Shown here piece by piece: positions 15,032 through 24,869 of a DNA stretch of 64,000 bases. Location of the stretch: NCBI RefSeq assembly GCF_040958095.1, contig NC_091152.1, positions 20,121,787 through 20,185,786 on the forward strand. Direction: 5' to 3'. The notes under the pieces are model-generated. The model saw only the letters and a program-made list of their open reading frames with translations, ran no database searches and had not been told where the DNA came from. The translations under genes and the position numbers were made by a program. Source of the stretch: Procambarus clarkii. Taxonomy: Eukaryota; Arthropoda; Malacostraca; Decapoda; Cambaridae. Position 1 is the first letter of the stretch; each line of letters starts with the position of its first letter.

Positions 15032-15289
15032 AGGTTTACATTATTTAGGATTTATTCTCAACTGTGTAAACTTGAATACAATTAAAGTTTAGAAAATAGA
15101 GGTTTTAATTGATTGGATTGTAAAGTTATTTAAGATTGAAGTTTATGTATTAATTATTTGTTTTTCAAATTCTTTTTCCTAGAAAGTATTTTATACAATT
15201 CTGAGGAAATTCTTAAGTACTAAACTTTAACCAATTGTCTAACTCCCTTCACTCTGTAAATAATTAAGATATTTTTTTAAGATATTTAG
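15032..15289. other. AT-rich unassigned sequence
   Basis: AT-rich DNA with no recognisable gene or repeat family. Confidence 0.4.
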
Positions 15290-15385
15290 GATATCTTATC
15301 TTATATTTAAGATATCTTATCTTATATTTAAGATATCTTATCTTATATTTAAGATATCTTATCTTATATTTAAGATATCTTATCT
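15290..15385. repeat. 21-bp AT-rich minisatellite
   Basis: About 4.5 copies of a 21-bp unit made of GATATCTTATC and TTATATTTAA. GATATC makes each unit locally palindromic. Copies are nearly identical. Confidence 0.88.
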
Positions 15386-15450
15386 ATACCCATTTAAGAT
15401 ATTTACCCATAAATGTGCATTCAGGTCGTGTTTACGACCTATTAGACTGT

Positions 15451-15685
15451 TATCTTGAGATGATTTCGGGGCTTTAGTGTCCCCGCGGCCCGGTCCTCGA
15501 CCAAGCCTCCACCCCCCGGGAAGCAGCCCGTGACAGCTGACTAACACCCAGGTACCTATTTTACTGCTAGGTAACAGGGGGCATAGGGTGAAAGAAACTC
15601 TGCCTATTGTTTCTCGCCGGCGCCTGGGATCGAACCCGGGACCACAGGATCACGCGTCCAGTGTTCTGTCCGCTTAACTGATAAA
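15451..15685 (-). mobile_element. tRNA-headed SINE, minus strand
   Basis: Reverse-complement copy of the window's main SINE. The tail lies at the left (ATCTTGAGATGATTTCGGGG, CGGTCCTCGACC), then the body (CACCCAGGTACCTATTTTAC), then the tRNA-like head at the right with a minus-strand box B (GGGTTCGATCCC, about 15630-15642). It looks close to full length. The far end of the head (after TCCGCTTAACTGATAA) diverges. Confidence 0.85.
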
Positions 15686-15780
15686 CTACACTGTTGAAAA
15701 CGGCTTAAGGACACCCTCAAGCCAGTGACTTCACTGTTGTTTATCTTGTTTACTGTTTATACTGTGATGTGGGACACGTT

Positions 15781-15792
15781 GGGGGGGGGGGG
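15781..15792. repeat. Poly-G run
   Basis: A 12-G homopolymer directly before the 43-bp minisatellite. Similar G runs occur near 23611, 50611, 61151 and 62227. Confidence 0.9.
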
Positions 15793-16646
15793 CTTTAGCC
15801 AGCATGTTTGTAAACATTGGGACACGTGGATGGGGACTTTAACCTCCATGTTTGTAAACATTGGGACACGTGAAGGGGGACTTTAACCTCCATGTTTGTA
15901 AACATTGGGACACGTGGATGGGGGCTTTAACCTCCATGTTTGTAAACATTGGGACACGTGGAGGGGCTTTAACCAGCATGTTTGTAAACATTGGGACACG
16001 TGGATGGGGACTTTAACCAACATGTTTGTAAACATTGGGACACGTGAGGGAACTTTAACCACCATGTTTGTAAACATTGGGACACGTGAGGGAACTTTAA
16101 CCACCATGTTTGTAAACATTGGGACACGTGAGGGAACTTTAACTACCATGTTTGTAAACATTGGGACATGTGGGGGGGTGCTTTAACCACCATGTTTGTA
16201 AACATTGGGACACGTGGATGGGGGCTTTAACCTCTATGTTTGTAAACACAGGGACACGTGGATGGGAACTTTAACCACCATGTTTGTAAACATTGGGACA
16301 CGTGAGGGAACTTTAACCACCATGTTTGTAAACATTGGGACACGTGGATGGGGACTTTAACCTCTATGTTTGTAAACACAGGGACACGTGGATGGGAACT
16401 TTAACCACCATGTTTGTAAACATTGGGACACGTGAGGGAACTTTAACCACCATGTTTGTAAACATTGGGACACGTGGATGGGGACTTTAACCTCTATGTT
16501 TGTAAACATTGGGACACGTGAGGGAACTTTAACCACCATGTTTGTAAACATTGGGACACGTGGATGGGGACTTTAACCACCATGTTTGTAAACATTGGGA
16601 CACGTGGATGGGGGCTTTAACCACCATGTTTGTAAACATTGGGACA
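15793..16646. repeat. 43-bp minisatellite with CACGTG and TGTTTGTAAACA
   Basis: About 20 copies of a unit of 38-44 bp. Each has CTTTAACC, then CATGTTTGTAAACATTGGG, then ACACGTG, with a variable GATGGGG or AGGGAA linker that accounts for the length differences. Two TGTAAACAC-AGGG variants recur in blocks (16240 and 16370), showing internal segmental duplication. No gene is evident. Confidence 0.95.
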
Positions 16647-16762
16647 CACTTACCGTAGTGGTTGGGCAACTATGACGAGCCGCGTCCTGCCATCAGAGAT
16701 CATTGGCACTGAACTACCCATTTTTCACTTACAGCGATTTCACTGTTCTGACAGCTGGGTCG
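16647..16762. other. Short unique spacer between two arrays
   Basis: Ordinary-complexity DNA. A stop-free frame starts here and runs into the next array, but nothing about it resembles a known protein. Confidence 0.5.
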
Positions 16763-19207
16763 ACAGGTGTGGAGCTGTGCGGACTCTCAGGGCGTCAGGT
16801 GTGGAGCTGTGCGGACTCTCAGGGCGTCAGGTGTGGAGCTGTTCGCAGACTCTCAGGGCGTCAGGTGTGGAGCTGTGTGGACTCTCAGGGCGTCAGGTGT
16901 GGAGCTGTGCGGACTCTCAGGGCGTCAGGTGTGGAACTGTGCGGAGTCTCAGGGCGTCAGGTGTGGTGCTGTGCGGACTCTCAGGGCGTCAGGTGTGGAG
17001 CTGTGCGGACTCTCAGGGCGTCAGGTGTGGAGCTGTGTGGACTCTCAGGGCGTCAGGTGTGGAGCTGTGCGGACTCTCAGGGCGTCAGGTGTGGACTCTC
17101 AGGGCGTCAGGTGTGGAGCTGTGCGGACTCTCAGGGCGTCAGGTGTGGACTCTCAGGGCGTCAGGTGTGGAGCTGTGCGGACTCTCAGGGCGTCAGGTGT
17201 GGAGCTGTGCGGACTCTCAGGGCGTCAGGTGTGGAGCTGTGTGGACTCTCAGGGCGTCAGGTGTGGAGCTGTGCGGACTCTCAGGGCGTCAGGTGTGGAC
17301 TCTCAGGGCGTCAGGTGTGGAGCTGTGCGGACTCTCAGAACGTCAGGTGTGGACTCTCAGGGCGTCAGGTGTGGAGCTGTGCGGACTCTCAGGGCGTCAG
17401 GTGTGGAGCTGTGCGGACTCCCAAGTCGTCAGGTGTGGAGCTGTGCGGACTCCCAAGTCGTCAGGTGTGGAGCTGTGCGGACTCTCAGGGCGTCAGGTGT
17501 GGACTCTCAGGGCGTCAGGTGTGGAGCTGTGCGGACTCTCAGGGCGTCAGGTGTGGAGCTGTGCGGACTCTCAGGGCGTCAGGTGTGGAGCTGTGCGGAC
17601 TCCCAAGTCGTCAGGTGTGGAGCTGTGCGGACTCTCAGGGCGTCAGGTGTGGACTCTCAGGGCGTCAGGTGTGGAGCTGTGCGGACTCTCAGGGCGTCAG
17701 GTGTGGAGCTGTGCGGACTCTCAGGGCGTCAGGTGTGGAGCTGTGTGGACTCTCAGGGCGTCAGGTGTGGAGCTGTGCGGACTCTCAGGGCGTCAGGTGT
17801 GGAGCTGTGCGGACTCCCAGGTCGTCAGGTGTGGAGCTGTGCGGACTCTCAGGGCGTCAGGTGTGGAGCTGTGTGGACTCTCAGGGCGTCAGGTGTGGAG
17901 CTGTGCGGACTCTCAGGTCGTCAGGTGTGGAGCTGTGCGGACTCTCAGGGCGTCAGGTGTGGTGCTGTGCGGACTCTCAGAGCGTCAGGTGTGGAGCTGT
18001 TCGAGGACTCTCAGGGCGTCAGGTGTGGAGCTGTGCGGACTCTCAGGGCGTCAGGTGTGGACTCTCAGGGCGTCAGGTGTGGAGCTGTGCGGACTCTCAG
18101 GGCGTCAGGTGTGGAGCTGTGCGGACTCTCAGGGCGTCAGGTGTGGAGCTGTGCGGACTCCCAGGTCGTCAGGTGTGGAGCTGTGCGGACTCTCAGGGCG
18201 TCAGGTGTGGAGCTGTGCTGACTCCCAGGTCGTCAGGTGTGGAGCTGTGCGGACTCTCAGGGCGTCAGATGTGGAGCTGTGCGGACTCTCAGGGCGTCAG
18301 GTGTGGAGCTGTGCGGACTCTCAGGGCGTCAGGTGTGGAGCTGTGCGGACTCTCAGGGCGTCAGGTGTGGAGCTGTGCGGACTCCCAGGTCGTCAGGTGT
18401 GGTGCTGTGCTGACTCCCAGGTCGTCAGGTGTGGAGCTGTGCGGACTCTCAGGGCGTCAGGTGTGGAGCTGTGCGGACTCCCAGGTCGTCAGGTGTGGAG
18501 CTGTTCGGACTCTCAGGGCGTCAGGTGTGGACTCTCAGGGCGTCAGGTGTGGAGCTGTGCGGACTCCCAGGTCGTCAGGTGTGGTGCTGTGCTGACTCCC
18601 AGGTCGTCAGGTGTGGAGCTGTGCGGACTCTCAGGGCGTCAGGTGTGGAGCTGTGCGGACTCCCAGGTCGTCAGGTGTGGAGCTGTGCGGACTCCCAGGT
18701 CGTCAGGTGTGGAGCTGTGCGGACTCCCAGGTCGTCAGGTGTGGAGCTGTGCGGACTCTCAGGGCGTCAGGTGTGGACTCTCAGGGCGTCAGGTGTGGAG
18801 CTGTGCGGACTCCCAGGTCGTCAGGTGTGGTGCTGTGCTGACTCCCAGGTCGTCAGGTGTGGAGCTGTGCGGACTCTCAGGGCGTCAGGTGTGGAGCTGT
18901 GCGGACTCCCAGGTCGTCAGGTGTGGAGCTGTGTGGACTCCCAGGTCGTCAGGTGTGGAGCTGTGCGGACTCCCAGGTCGTCAGGTGTGGAGCTGTGCGG
19001 ACTCCCAGGTCGTCAGGTGTGGAGCTGTGCGGACTCCCAGGTCGTCAGGTGTGGAGCTGTGCGGACTCCCAGGTCGTCAGGTGTGGAGCTGTGCGGACTC
19101 CCAGGTCGTCAGGTGTGGAGCTGTGCGGACTCCCAGGTCGTCAGGTGTGGAGCTGTGCGGACTCCCAGGTCGTCAGGTGTGGAGCTGTGCGGACTCCCTG
19201 GTCGTCT
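16763..19207. repeat. 32/22-bp minisatellite, 2.4 kb
   Basis: About 80 copies of a 32-bp unit, GGAGCTGTGCGGACTC followed by TCAGGGCGTCAGGTGT, intermixed with 22-bp copies lacking GGAGCTGTGC. A CCAGGTCGTC variant (in place of TCAGGGCGTC) becomes dominant toward the 3' side, and a CCAAGTCGTC variant is confined to about 17410-17610. All three plus-strand frames stay open for long distances (the longest spans 16639-19209) because the unit has no stop in any phase. I do not regard any of these as a gene. Confidence 0.96.
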
Positions 19208-19473
19208 GACTCTCAGAGCGGGGGACTCCCAGCCGCGGACGGTAACGATTGGGCTAAACCACCCGCTTGGATTCTCTTGGTCGACGGTTCGAGTCAGCTC
19301 AAGAGCTCCAGTGGATTTTAACATTGATATTTCACGTTTAATGTGAACTCTGTGTGTATATATATATGTTAATGCCATTATATGTCAAAGTTTTATGGAT
19401 AGTTTGCTGTAGGTTAAGTTTGGTGTTTAGGTTCTATTGCCGATTATTTGTAGTACGTGAGTGAAGCATTTTG
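19208..19473. other. Unassigned sequence with tRNA box-B-like motif
   Basis: GACGGTTCGAGTCAGC near 19285 resembles a box B, and GATTGGGCTAAACC lies upstream. This may be a decayed tRNA-derived SINE, but I cannot place it in a family. A short segment near 19428-19470 (GATTATTTGTAGTACGTGAG) is a second partial match to the dispersed repeat that follows. Confidence 0.4.
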
Positions 19474-19860
19474 CGACCCGTCCTCGACTCAAGTCCATTC
19501 CATCCAGCGGTCGACCCCTCCAAAATTCATGAATTTTAACATGCGGTTCATTGAAAATGGGAATTTTCTCAAAATATAAATTAATATTATAATATATTAG
19601 CATATTGTGCATATATAGGCACAGGTTAGGTTAGGTGTTTAGGTTCTGTTGGCGATTATTTGTATTTGTAGTACGTGGGTGAAGCATTTATAGCGTTGTG
19701 GTTCGAACACCAGTCGTCAGTGAAGCACTTGTTCCGGATATGTTCGAACGTCAGCAGTTGTGAGTCGTGTGTAAACCGTTTTTCATTCATAAACAGCTGA
19801 GGGGGGTTGGCGGGTGGATGGAATCACTTTTAGGGTCTTTGTTTGGAGGCCGGGCTGTTG
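19474..19860 (+). repeat. Dispersed repeat R390, copy 1
   Basis: About 390 bp nearly identical, in the same orientation, to 60825-61217. Shared landmarks are CCGTCCTCGACTCAAGTCC, TCATTGAAAATGGGAATTTT, AGGTTAGGTTAGGTGTTTAG and CGGGCTGTTG. It has no coding capacity. It may be the end of a larger transposon or a SINE-like element; the family is not identified. Confidence 0.85.
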
Positions 19861-19907
19861 CAAATGCTCTGTAAATGCTACTGCTGTAAAGTAGTAGTCA
19901 CTTTGAC

Positions 19908-20677
19908 TCCCTGCAGAGTCAGTAGAAGTGACTCTGAACCCCTGCAGAGTCAGTAGAAGTGACTCTGAACCCCTGCAGAGTCAGTAGAAGTGACTCTGAA
20001 CCCCTGCAGAGTCAGTAGAAGTGACTCTGAACCCCTGCAGAGTCAGTAGAAGTGACTCTGAACCCCTGCAGAGTCAGTAGAAGTGACTCTGAACCCCTGC
20101 AGAGTCAGTAGAAGTGACTCTGAACCCCTGCAAAGTCAGTAGAAGTGACTCTGAACCCCTGCAGAGTCAGTAGAAGTGACTCTGAACCCCTGCAGAGTCA
20201 GTAGAAGTGACTCTGAACCCCTGCAGAGTCAGTAGAAGTGACTCTGAACCCCTGCAGAGTCAGTAGAAGTGACTCTGAACCCCTGCAGAGTCAGTAGAAG
20301 TGACTCTGAACCCCTGCAGAGTCAGTAGAAGTGACTCTGAACCCCTGCAGAGTCAGTAGAAGTGACTCTGAACCCCTGCAGAGTCAGTAGAAGTGACTCT
20401 GAACCCCTGCAAAGTCAGTAGAAGTGACTCTGAACCCCTGCAGAGTCAGTAGAAGTGACTCTGAACCCCTGCAGAGTCAGTAGAAGTGACTGAACCCCTG
20501 CAAAGTCAGTAGAAGTGACTCTGAACCCGTGCAAAGTCAGTAGAAGTGACTCTGAACCCCTGCAGAGTCAGTAGAAGTGACTCTGAACCCCTGCAAAGTC
20601 AGTAGAAGTGACTCTGAACCCCTACAGAGTCAGTAGAAGTGACTCTGAACCCCTACAGAGTCAGTAGAAGTGACTCT
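19908..20677. repeat. 31-bp minisatellite with internal hairpin
   Basis: About 25 copies of a 31-bp unit: AGAGTCAGTAGAAGTGACTCT plus GAACCCCTGC. AGAGTCA and TGACTCT are exact inverted repeats around a GTAGAAG loop, so every unit can form a 7-bp stem. Copies are nearly identical; variants are CAAAGTCA, a 2-bp deletion near 20492 and CCTACAG at the 3' end. Confidence 0.96.
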
Positions 20678-21014
20678 AGGCCCAAATGACGTCGTTAACT
20701 ACCTTCCTCTCTACAGGGACGAGCACATCTCTGCCTATTGTACAGTCCCAACTTAAAGCCAACATGTAACAGAATCATTATGAAATGTAGGACAGGAAAA
20801 TAGTTGAAGATACCTGGTGTATCCCGGTGATTGCTGTGCATTTGCTGATTGCTCGGGGTAATCAAGCTCAGAGGGGAACAGATACTTGTGCAAGATACAA
20901 AGAAAACTGATTAATCAAGTCAATCATGCAAGAATTAATCAACTGGGCGAGCACAGTTTAAGATGATCTAATGAAAACTTATCATCCCATTATGCATCAT
21001 GGGACTTAAGATAT
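20678..21014. other. Unassigned unique sequence
   Basis: No gene, RNA or known repeat family is recognised. Confidence 0.4.
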
Positions 21015-21745
21015 GGGGCCAGATTCACGAAGGAGTTACGCAAGTACTTACGAACCTGGGGCCAGATTCACGATGGAGTTACGCAAGTACTTACGAACCT
21101 GGGGCCAGATTCACGATGGAGTTACGCAAGTACTTACGAACCTGGGGCCAGATTCACGATGGAGTTACGCAAGTACTTACGAACCTGGGGCCAGATTCAC
21201 GAAGCAGTTACGCAAGTACTTGCGAACCTGGGGCCAGATTCACGAGCAGTTACGGAAGTATTTACGAACCTGGGGCCAGATTCACGAAGCAGTAACGCAA
21301 GTACTTACGAACCTGGGGCCAGATTCACGAAGCAGTTACGCAAGCACTTACGAACGTGTACATCTTTCCTCAATCTATGACGGCTTTGGTTACATTTATT
21401 AAACAGTTTACAAGCATGAAAACTTGCCAATCAACTGTTGTTATTGTTATAAACAGCCTCCTGGTGCTTCGGAGCTCATTAACTGTTTAATAATTGTAAA
21501 CAAAGCCGCCAAAGATTGAGAAAAGATGTACAGGTTCGTAAGTGCTTGATTAACTGCTTCGTGAATCTGGCCCCAGGTTCGTAAGTACTTGCGTAACTGC
21601 TTCGTGAATCTGGCCCCAGGTTCGTAAATACTTCCGTAACTGCTTCGTGAATCTTGCCCCAGGTTCGTAAGTACTTGCGTAACTGCTTCGTGAATCTGGC
21701 CCCAGGTTCGTAAGTACTTGCGTTACTGCTTCGTGAATCTGGCCC
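21015..21745. mobile_element. Foldback element, copy 2, with amplified termini
   Basis: The core (about 21340-21560) matches the copies at 14728-15031 and 60328-60565. The left terminus (GGGGCCAGATTCACGA... to CTTACGAACCT, 43 bp) is repeated about eight times (starts 21015, 21058, 21101, 21144, 21187, 21230, 21272, 21315). The right terminus is repeated about five times in inverted orientation (about 21531-21745). The left array has ATGGAGTT and AAGCAGTT variants; the right array carries only the AGCAGTT type and has TTGCCCC and GTTACTGC single changes. Confidence 0.9.
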
Positions 21746-22275
21746 ATGTTTTGTGGCTAAAAAGTTTGAGTAAAACTGTATAAGTCATTTTATCAAATAG
21801 GATCAAATATATAAAGTTTAATATTGCATTAATAATTGGGATGAGATGCCATTAATAATATTTATAATAATATTAATATATATATGTAACTAAAGATACT
21901 AGAATGCAAAATAAGATAATACCATTAATCACAGTGGAAACCAACATCTATGGATCATTAATCATTGTTTTTACTGAATAAGTCTTTCTAAGTCTGTAGT
22001 TTATTATATACTTAGAAATACACGGTTTTGAGAGCTGAGTAACACAGCTGAAATGTTTTTAATATTCTCTATTAGATCTATAAAACTGTGATTGCTGTAG
22101 AGCTTGAACAGCAAGGCCGATTTATATGCAAATTCAATATTCGTTTCATCTTAACCTACGTATATTGATAAGTTTTTGGGGACATATATTGTTGCGGGAG
22201 ACTGTAGGTTACTGAGTGGGTAATATATGTTCTCTAGCCACTCTAGAGAAGAACAAATCCACAAGGGCCGTGACG
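21746..22275. other. AT-rich unassigned sequence
   Basis: About 530 bp of AT-rich DNA with no gene or known repeat. A TCTCTAGCCACTCTAGAG dyad lies near 22230-22250. Confidence 0.4.
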
Positions 22276-22501
22276 AGGATTCGAACCTGCGTCCGGGAGC
22301 ATCCCAGACACTGCCTTAATCGACTGAGCTACGACAGGGTTAAAAGGAGTTGAAACCGAAGTTCTACTGAACTTACTGGATCCCGTAGGCTGCAGGATCC
22401 AGCAAGTTCAGTAGAACTTCGGTTTCAACTCTTTTAACCCTGTCGTAGCTCAGTCGATTAAGGCAGTGTCTGGGATGCTCCCGGACGCAGGTTCGAATCC
22501 T
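22276..22501. repeat. Near-perfect tRNA-like inverted repeat (2 x 107 bp)
   Basis: Left arm 22276-22383 and right arm 22395-22501 are reverse complements with one substitution and one A/T-run length difference, around an 11-bp spacer. Each arm holds a tRNA-like unit (TAGCTCAGTCGATTAAGGC as box A, AGGTTCGAATCCT as box B), one on each strand pointing outward. The middle stem (GTCTGGGA/TCCCGGAC) pairs well, but its loop has no normal U-turn before an anticodon. I therefore read it as a tRNA-derived SINE-type unit and not a functional tRNA. Confidence 0.88.
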
Positions 22502-22506
22502 CTAGA

Positions 22507-22530
22507 GTAAATTCTAGCTCTAGAATTTAC
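22507..22530. repeat. 11-bp-arm hairpin
   Basis: GTAAATTCTAG and CTAGAATTTAC are exact inverted repeats with a 2-nt loop, directly beside the large tRNA-like inverted repeat. The palindromic structure therefore continues past the right arm. Confidence 0.85.
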
Positions 22531-22585
22531 CTTCATGGATTCCCCCATTAATGGGAATTTGCGAATTAGGGAATTTTCACATGGG

Positions 22586-22628
22586 CATTATTGAAGGAAT
22601 TATTGAAGGAATTATTGAATTATTGAAT
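22586..22628. repeat. 12-bp short tandem repeat
   Basis: ATTATTGAAGGA is repeated about 3.5 times. Confidence 0.8.
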
Positions 22629-22671
22629 CTTATTGTCTTGGCCATTAAAACTAACGCCAACTGAATGCTAT

Positions 22672-22920
22672 CTTGAGATTATCTTGAGATGATTTCGGGG
22701 CTTTAGTGTCCCCGCGGTCCGGTCCTCGACCAGGCCTCCACCCCCCAGTAAGCAGCCCGTGACAGCTGACTAACACCCAGGTACCTATTTTACTGCTAGG
22801 TAACAGGGGCATAGGGTGAAAGCAACTCTGCCCATTGTTTCTCGCCGGCGCCTGGGATCGAACCCAGGACCACAGGATCACAAGTCCAGCGTGCTGTCCA
22901 CTCGGTTTCCCCGGCTCATG
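22672..22920 (-). mobile_element. tRNA-headed SINE, minus strand
   Basis: Complete-looking reverse copy. The tail (ATCTTGAGATGATTTCGGGG) is at the left, then CGGTCCTCGACCAGGCCTCC, the body CACCCAGGTACCTATTTTAC, and CGCCTGGGATCGAACCC (box B on the minus strand). It ends in a head with CACAAGTCCAGCGTGCTGTCC. It belongs to the same head subfamily as the copy at 33483. Confidence 0.88.
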
Positions 22921-23013
22921 CTCGGTGAACTCAGAACACAAGCAACTGTATACAATCTATTCCCTTCTATTAAACACTTGTAAAGGATTGAAGACAAAAC
23001 ACTCACACAGGAA

Positions 23014-23096
23014 CGACGACGTTTCGGTCCGTCCTGGACCATTAGCAAGACGTTCGATTTGATAATGGTCCAAGATGGACCGAAACGTCGCCGTCG
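23014..23096. mobile_element. Head-to-head Penelope-like element termini
   Basis: The left arm (23014-23043, CGACGACGTTTCGGTCC...) and the right arm (23063-23096, ...ATGGACCGAAACGTCGCCG) are inverted repeats of a terminal motif that also occurs at 51253-51325. The GGTCC-loop-GGACC stem followed by GAAACGTC resembles the 3' half of a hammerhead ribozyme, a motif reported in Penelope-like elements. The upstream core is poorly conserved here. Confidence 0.62.
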
Positions 23097-23157
23097 CCTC
23101 ATCTTCTGGTCTGGTAAACACATCTTCAGCCCCGTTATTGTGTCACTCATCGTCTGC

Positions 23158-23215
23158 CCTCCTAAAAGAAACATTTTTTTCGACGACTCATAAGATGGAG
23201 GAAAGCGTCTTGAGA
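23158..23215 (+). pseudogene. Penelope-like element protein fragment
   Basis: The plus strand reads KETFFSTTHKMEESVLRA, matching RNFSSTAHKTEEMVLKD in the larger Penelope-like fragment at 55520-56108. Only about 19 codons remain and the frame closes soon after. Confidence 0.6.
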
Positions 23216-23333
23216 GCAACAAGACCCTTACTGACACTAACAAAGTGATTCACGTGAATGTGGACTACAGGAATGTCTGTCAATATTTAGTGTATGAGCT
23301 GTAACTAAAAGAGTATCTGAGAGTTTTACTGTT

Positions 23334-23583
<250 letters not shown>

Positions 23584-23610
23584 CACATGAGAGGCACGAG
23601 AGGAGAGACA

Positions 23611-23625
23611 GGGGGGGGGGGGGGG
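23611..23625. repeat. Poly-G run
   Basis: A homopolymer of about 15 G residues shortly after the TCTG tract. Confidence 0.85.
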
Positions 23626-23657
23626 TGGAGGGTCTCCATGGAGGTGCCAGATCATTT

Positions 23658-23709
23658 GATGATATCACGACCATGATATCATGATATGATATCATGATAT
23701 ATGATATCA
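23658..23709. repeat. GATATC/ATGATAT palindromic cluster
   Basis: Repeated GATATCATGATAT units form overlapping palindromes over about 50 bp, capable of cruciform or slipped structures. Confidence 0.8.
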
Positions 23710-24812
23710 AGATGTGTCTATTATAGCCAAAATACCGTAGGTAGAATAAGTGTTAATAATTTTGCTGTAATTATTGCAATAAGATTAACGATATGACAAA
23801 TAATAACAATAATTATAGATGCAGGTTCATCCGAAACTTTGGCTTAATAATACACTTACATATATAATTGGGTCTTTTTCTTCACCTTCAGTAATGATAA
23901 TATTATTAATTCTATGAGTCGAGTCATAATGGCACTGTGAGATTTATCGTGGGGGTAAGTTTAGTACCATGTCACGTGGCACTCCTTTCCTTTATGCCAG
24001 TTTCGACCCACCCATGTTCGACACGAACCCGGTAGCAATTACTAGGAAAAATTACGTGATACTAGCCCTACGTTTCTGACTTCCAGCCCCAGAAAGGCAG
24101 AAAGACAGATATTTCCATTGACAGACATTGAGGAGAAGATGAACATACTCACATCAATCAGAAATCAATGTCAACCCGTCCATGGAGGACAGAAGAAAAT
24201 GTATATATGCTGGTTAGCATTGTAAATGTCTGGCCACGTCTGTGGTAGAAAATAATAATAATAAAAAAAAAAAAAAAAAAAAAAGTCCTACTGTTTCGAT
24301 AGTACCTATTGTGACAGTCTTCAATAGTTACGAATTCGTACGTAACTCTTAGATAATAGTAGGAATTGAATACTGAATATTGTATATTGAGTAGTAGGAA
24401 TACTGACTATTAAGAATTTCTAATAAAATAAATGAAGCTAAAAAACCAACCTAAATATTCCTAGGCCTTAGTATAGCACACATATGTACTATATTAGGCC
24501 TCAGATAGCGTGTATTGGGGCCTAGGAAGGTTAGGTTAGGTTAGTTTGTCAAAGCAACACAGGTAAAAAATAGTTTTCCGGTTTGTCCAACTCAATAGTT
24601 CAGATTTCTACTTTCTAATTTCGTTGTAAGTCGATATATGTACTATGATCCTCCTCGTTACTGTAAGTACTACCAAAACAGGAGGCTGGGCTGTATATAA
24701 TATAACACAGTCTGAAATACATTATACAGTTCTTTATAAAACGTTCATATATTAAATACAATCAGCACAGTGTTTTGTACAGAGGTTATAATGTTTACAT
24801 TATAAGACGGAC
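23710..24812. other. AT-rich unassigned sequence
   Basis: About 1.1 kb without a supportable gene. It contains a poly-A run at 24263-24284 and a short GGTTAGGTTAGGTTAG run near 24532. The segment around 24205-24240 (TGTAAATGTCTGGCCACGTC) may belong to another dispersed repeat, which I cannot confirm. Confidence 0.4.
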
Positions 24813-24869
24813 ACAGGTCGGGACCAAAGAGCCAAAGCTCAACCTCCGCAAGCACACCCAGGTGAGTAC
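24813..24869 (+). mobile_element. LINE 3' tail fragment
   Basis: GGGACCAAAGAGCCAAAGCT, then CAACCTCCGCAAGCACA, then CAGGTGAGTAC match the last 55 bp of LINE copies A and B at 13031-13620. This copy is severely 5' truncated and, unlike the others, no CA tract follows. Confidence 0.75.

Noticed and set aside
16639-19209. An 856-codon plus-strand frame across the 32-bp array, with 630- and 484-codon frames in the other phases
   Set aside because: A stop-free 32-bp unit gives the same peptide repeat in all phases. Mixing 32- and 22-bp units shifts the phase without selection against it.
20686-20696. CRE-like TGACGTC next to the 31-bp array
   Set aside because: A single short motif of this length is expected by chance, and no gene is nearby.
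22440-22501. Functional tRNA gene in the right arm of the inverted repeat
   Set aside because: Box A and box B are good, but the anticodon arm lacks a proper 7-nt loop with U33 and the acceptor stem cannot be closed. It fits a tRNA-derived repeat better.
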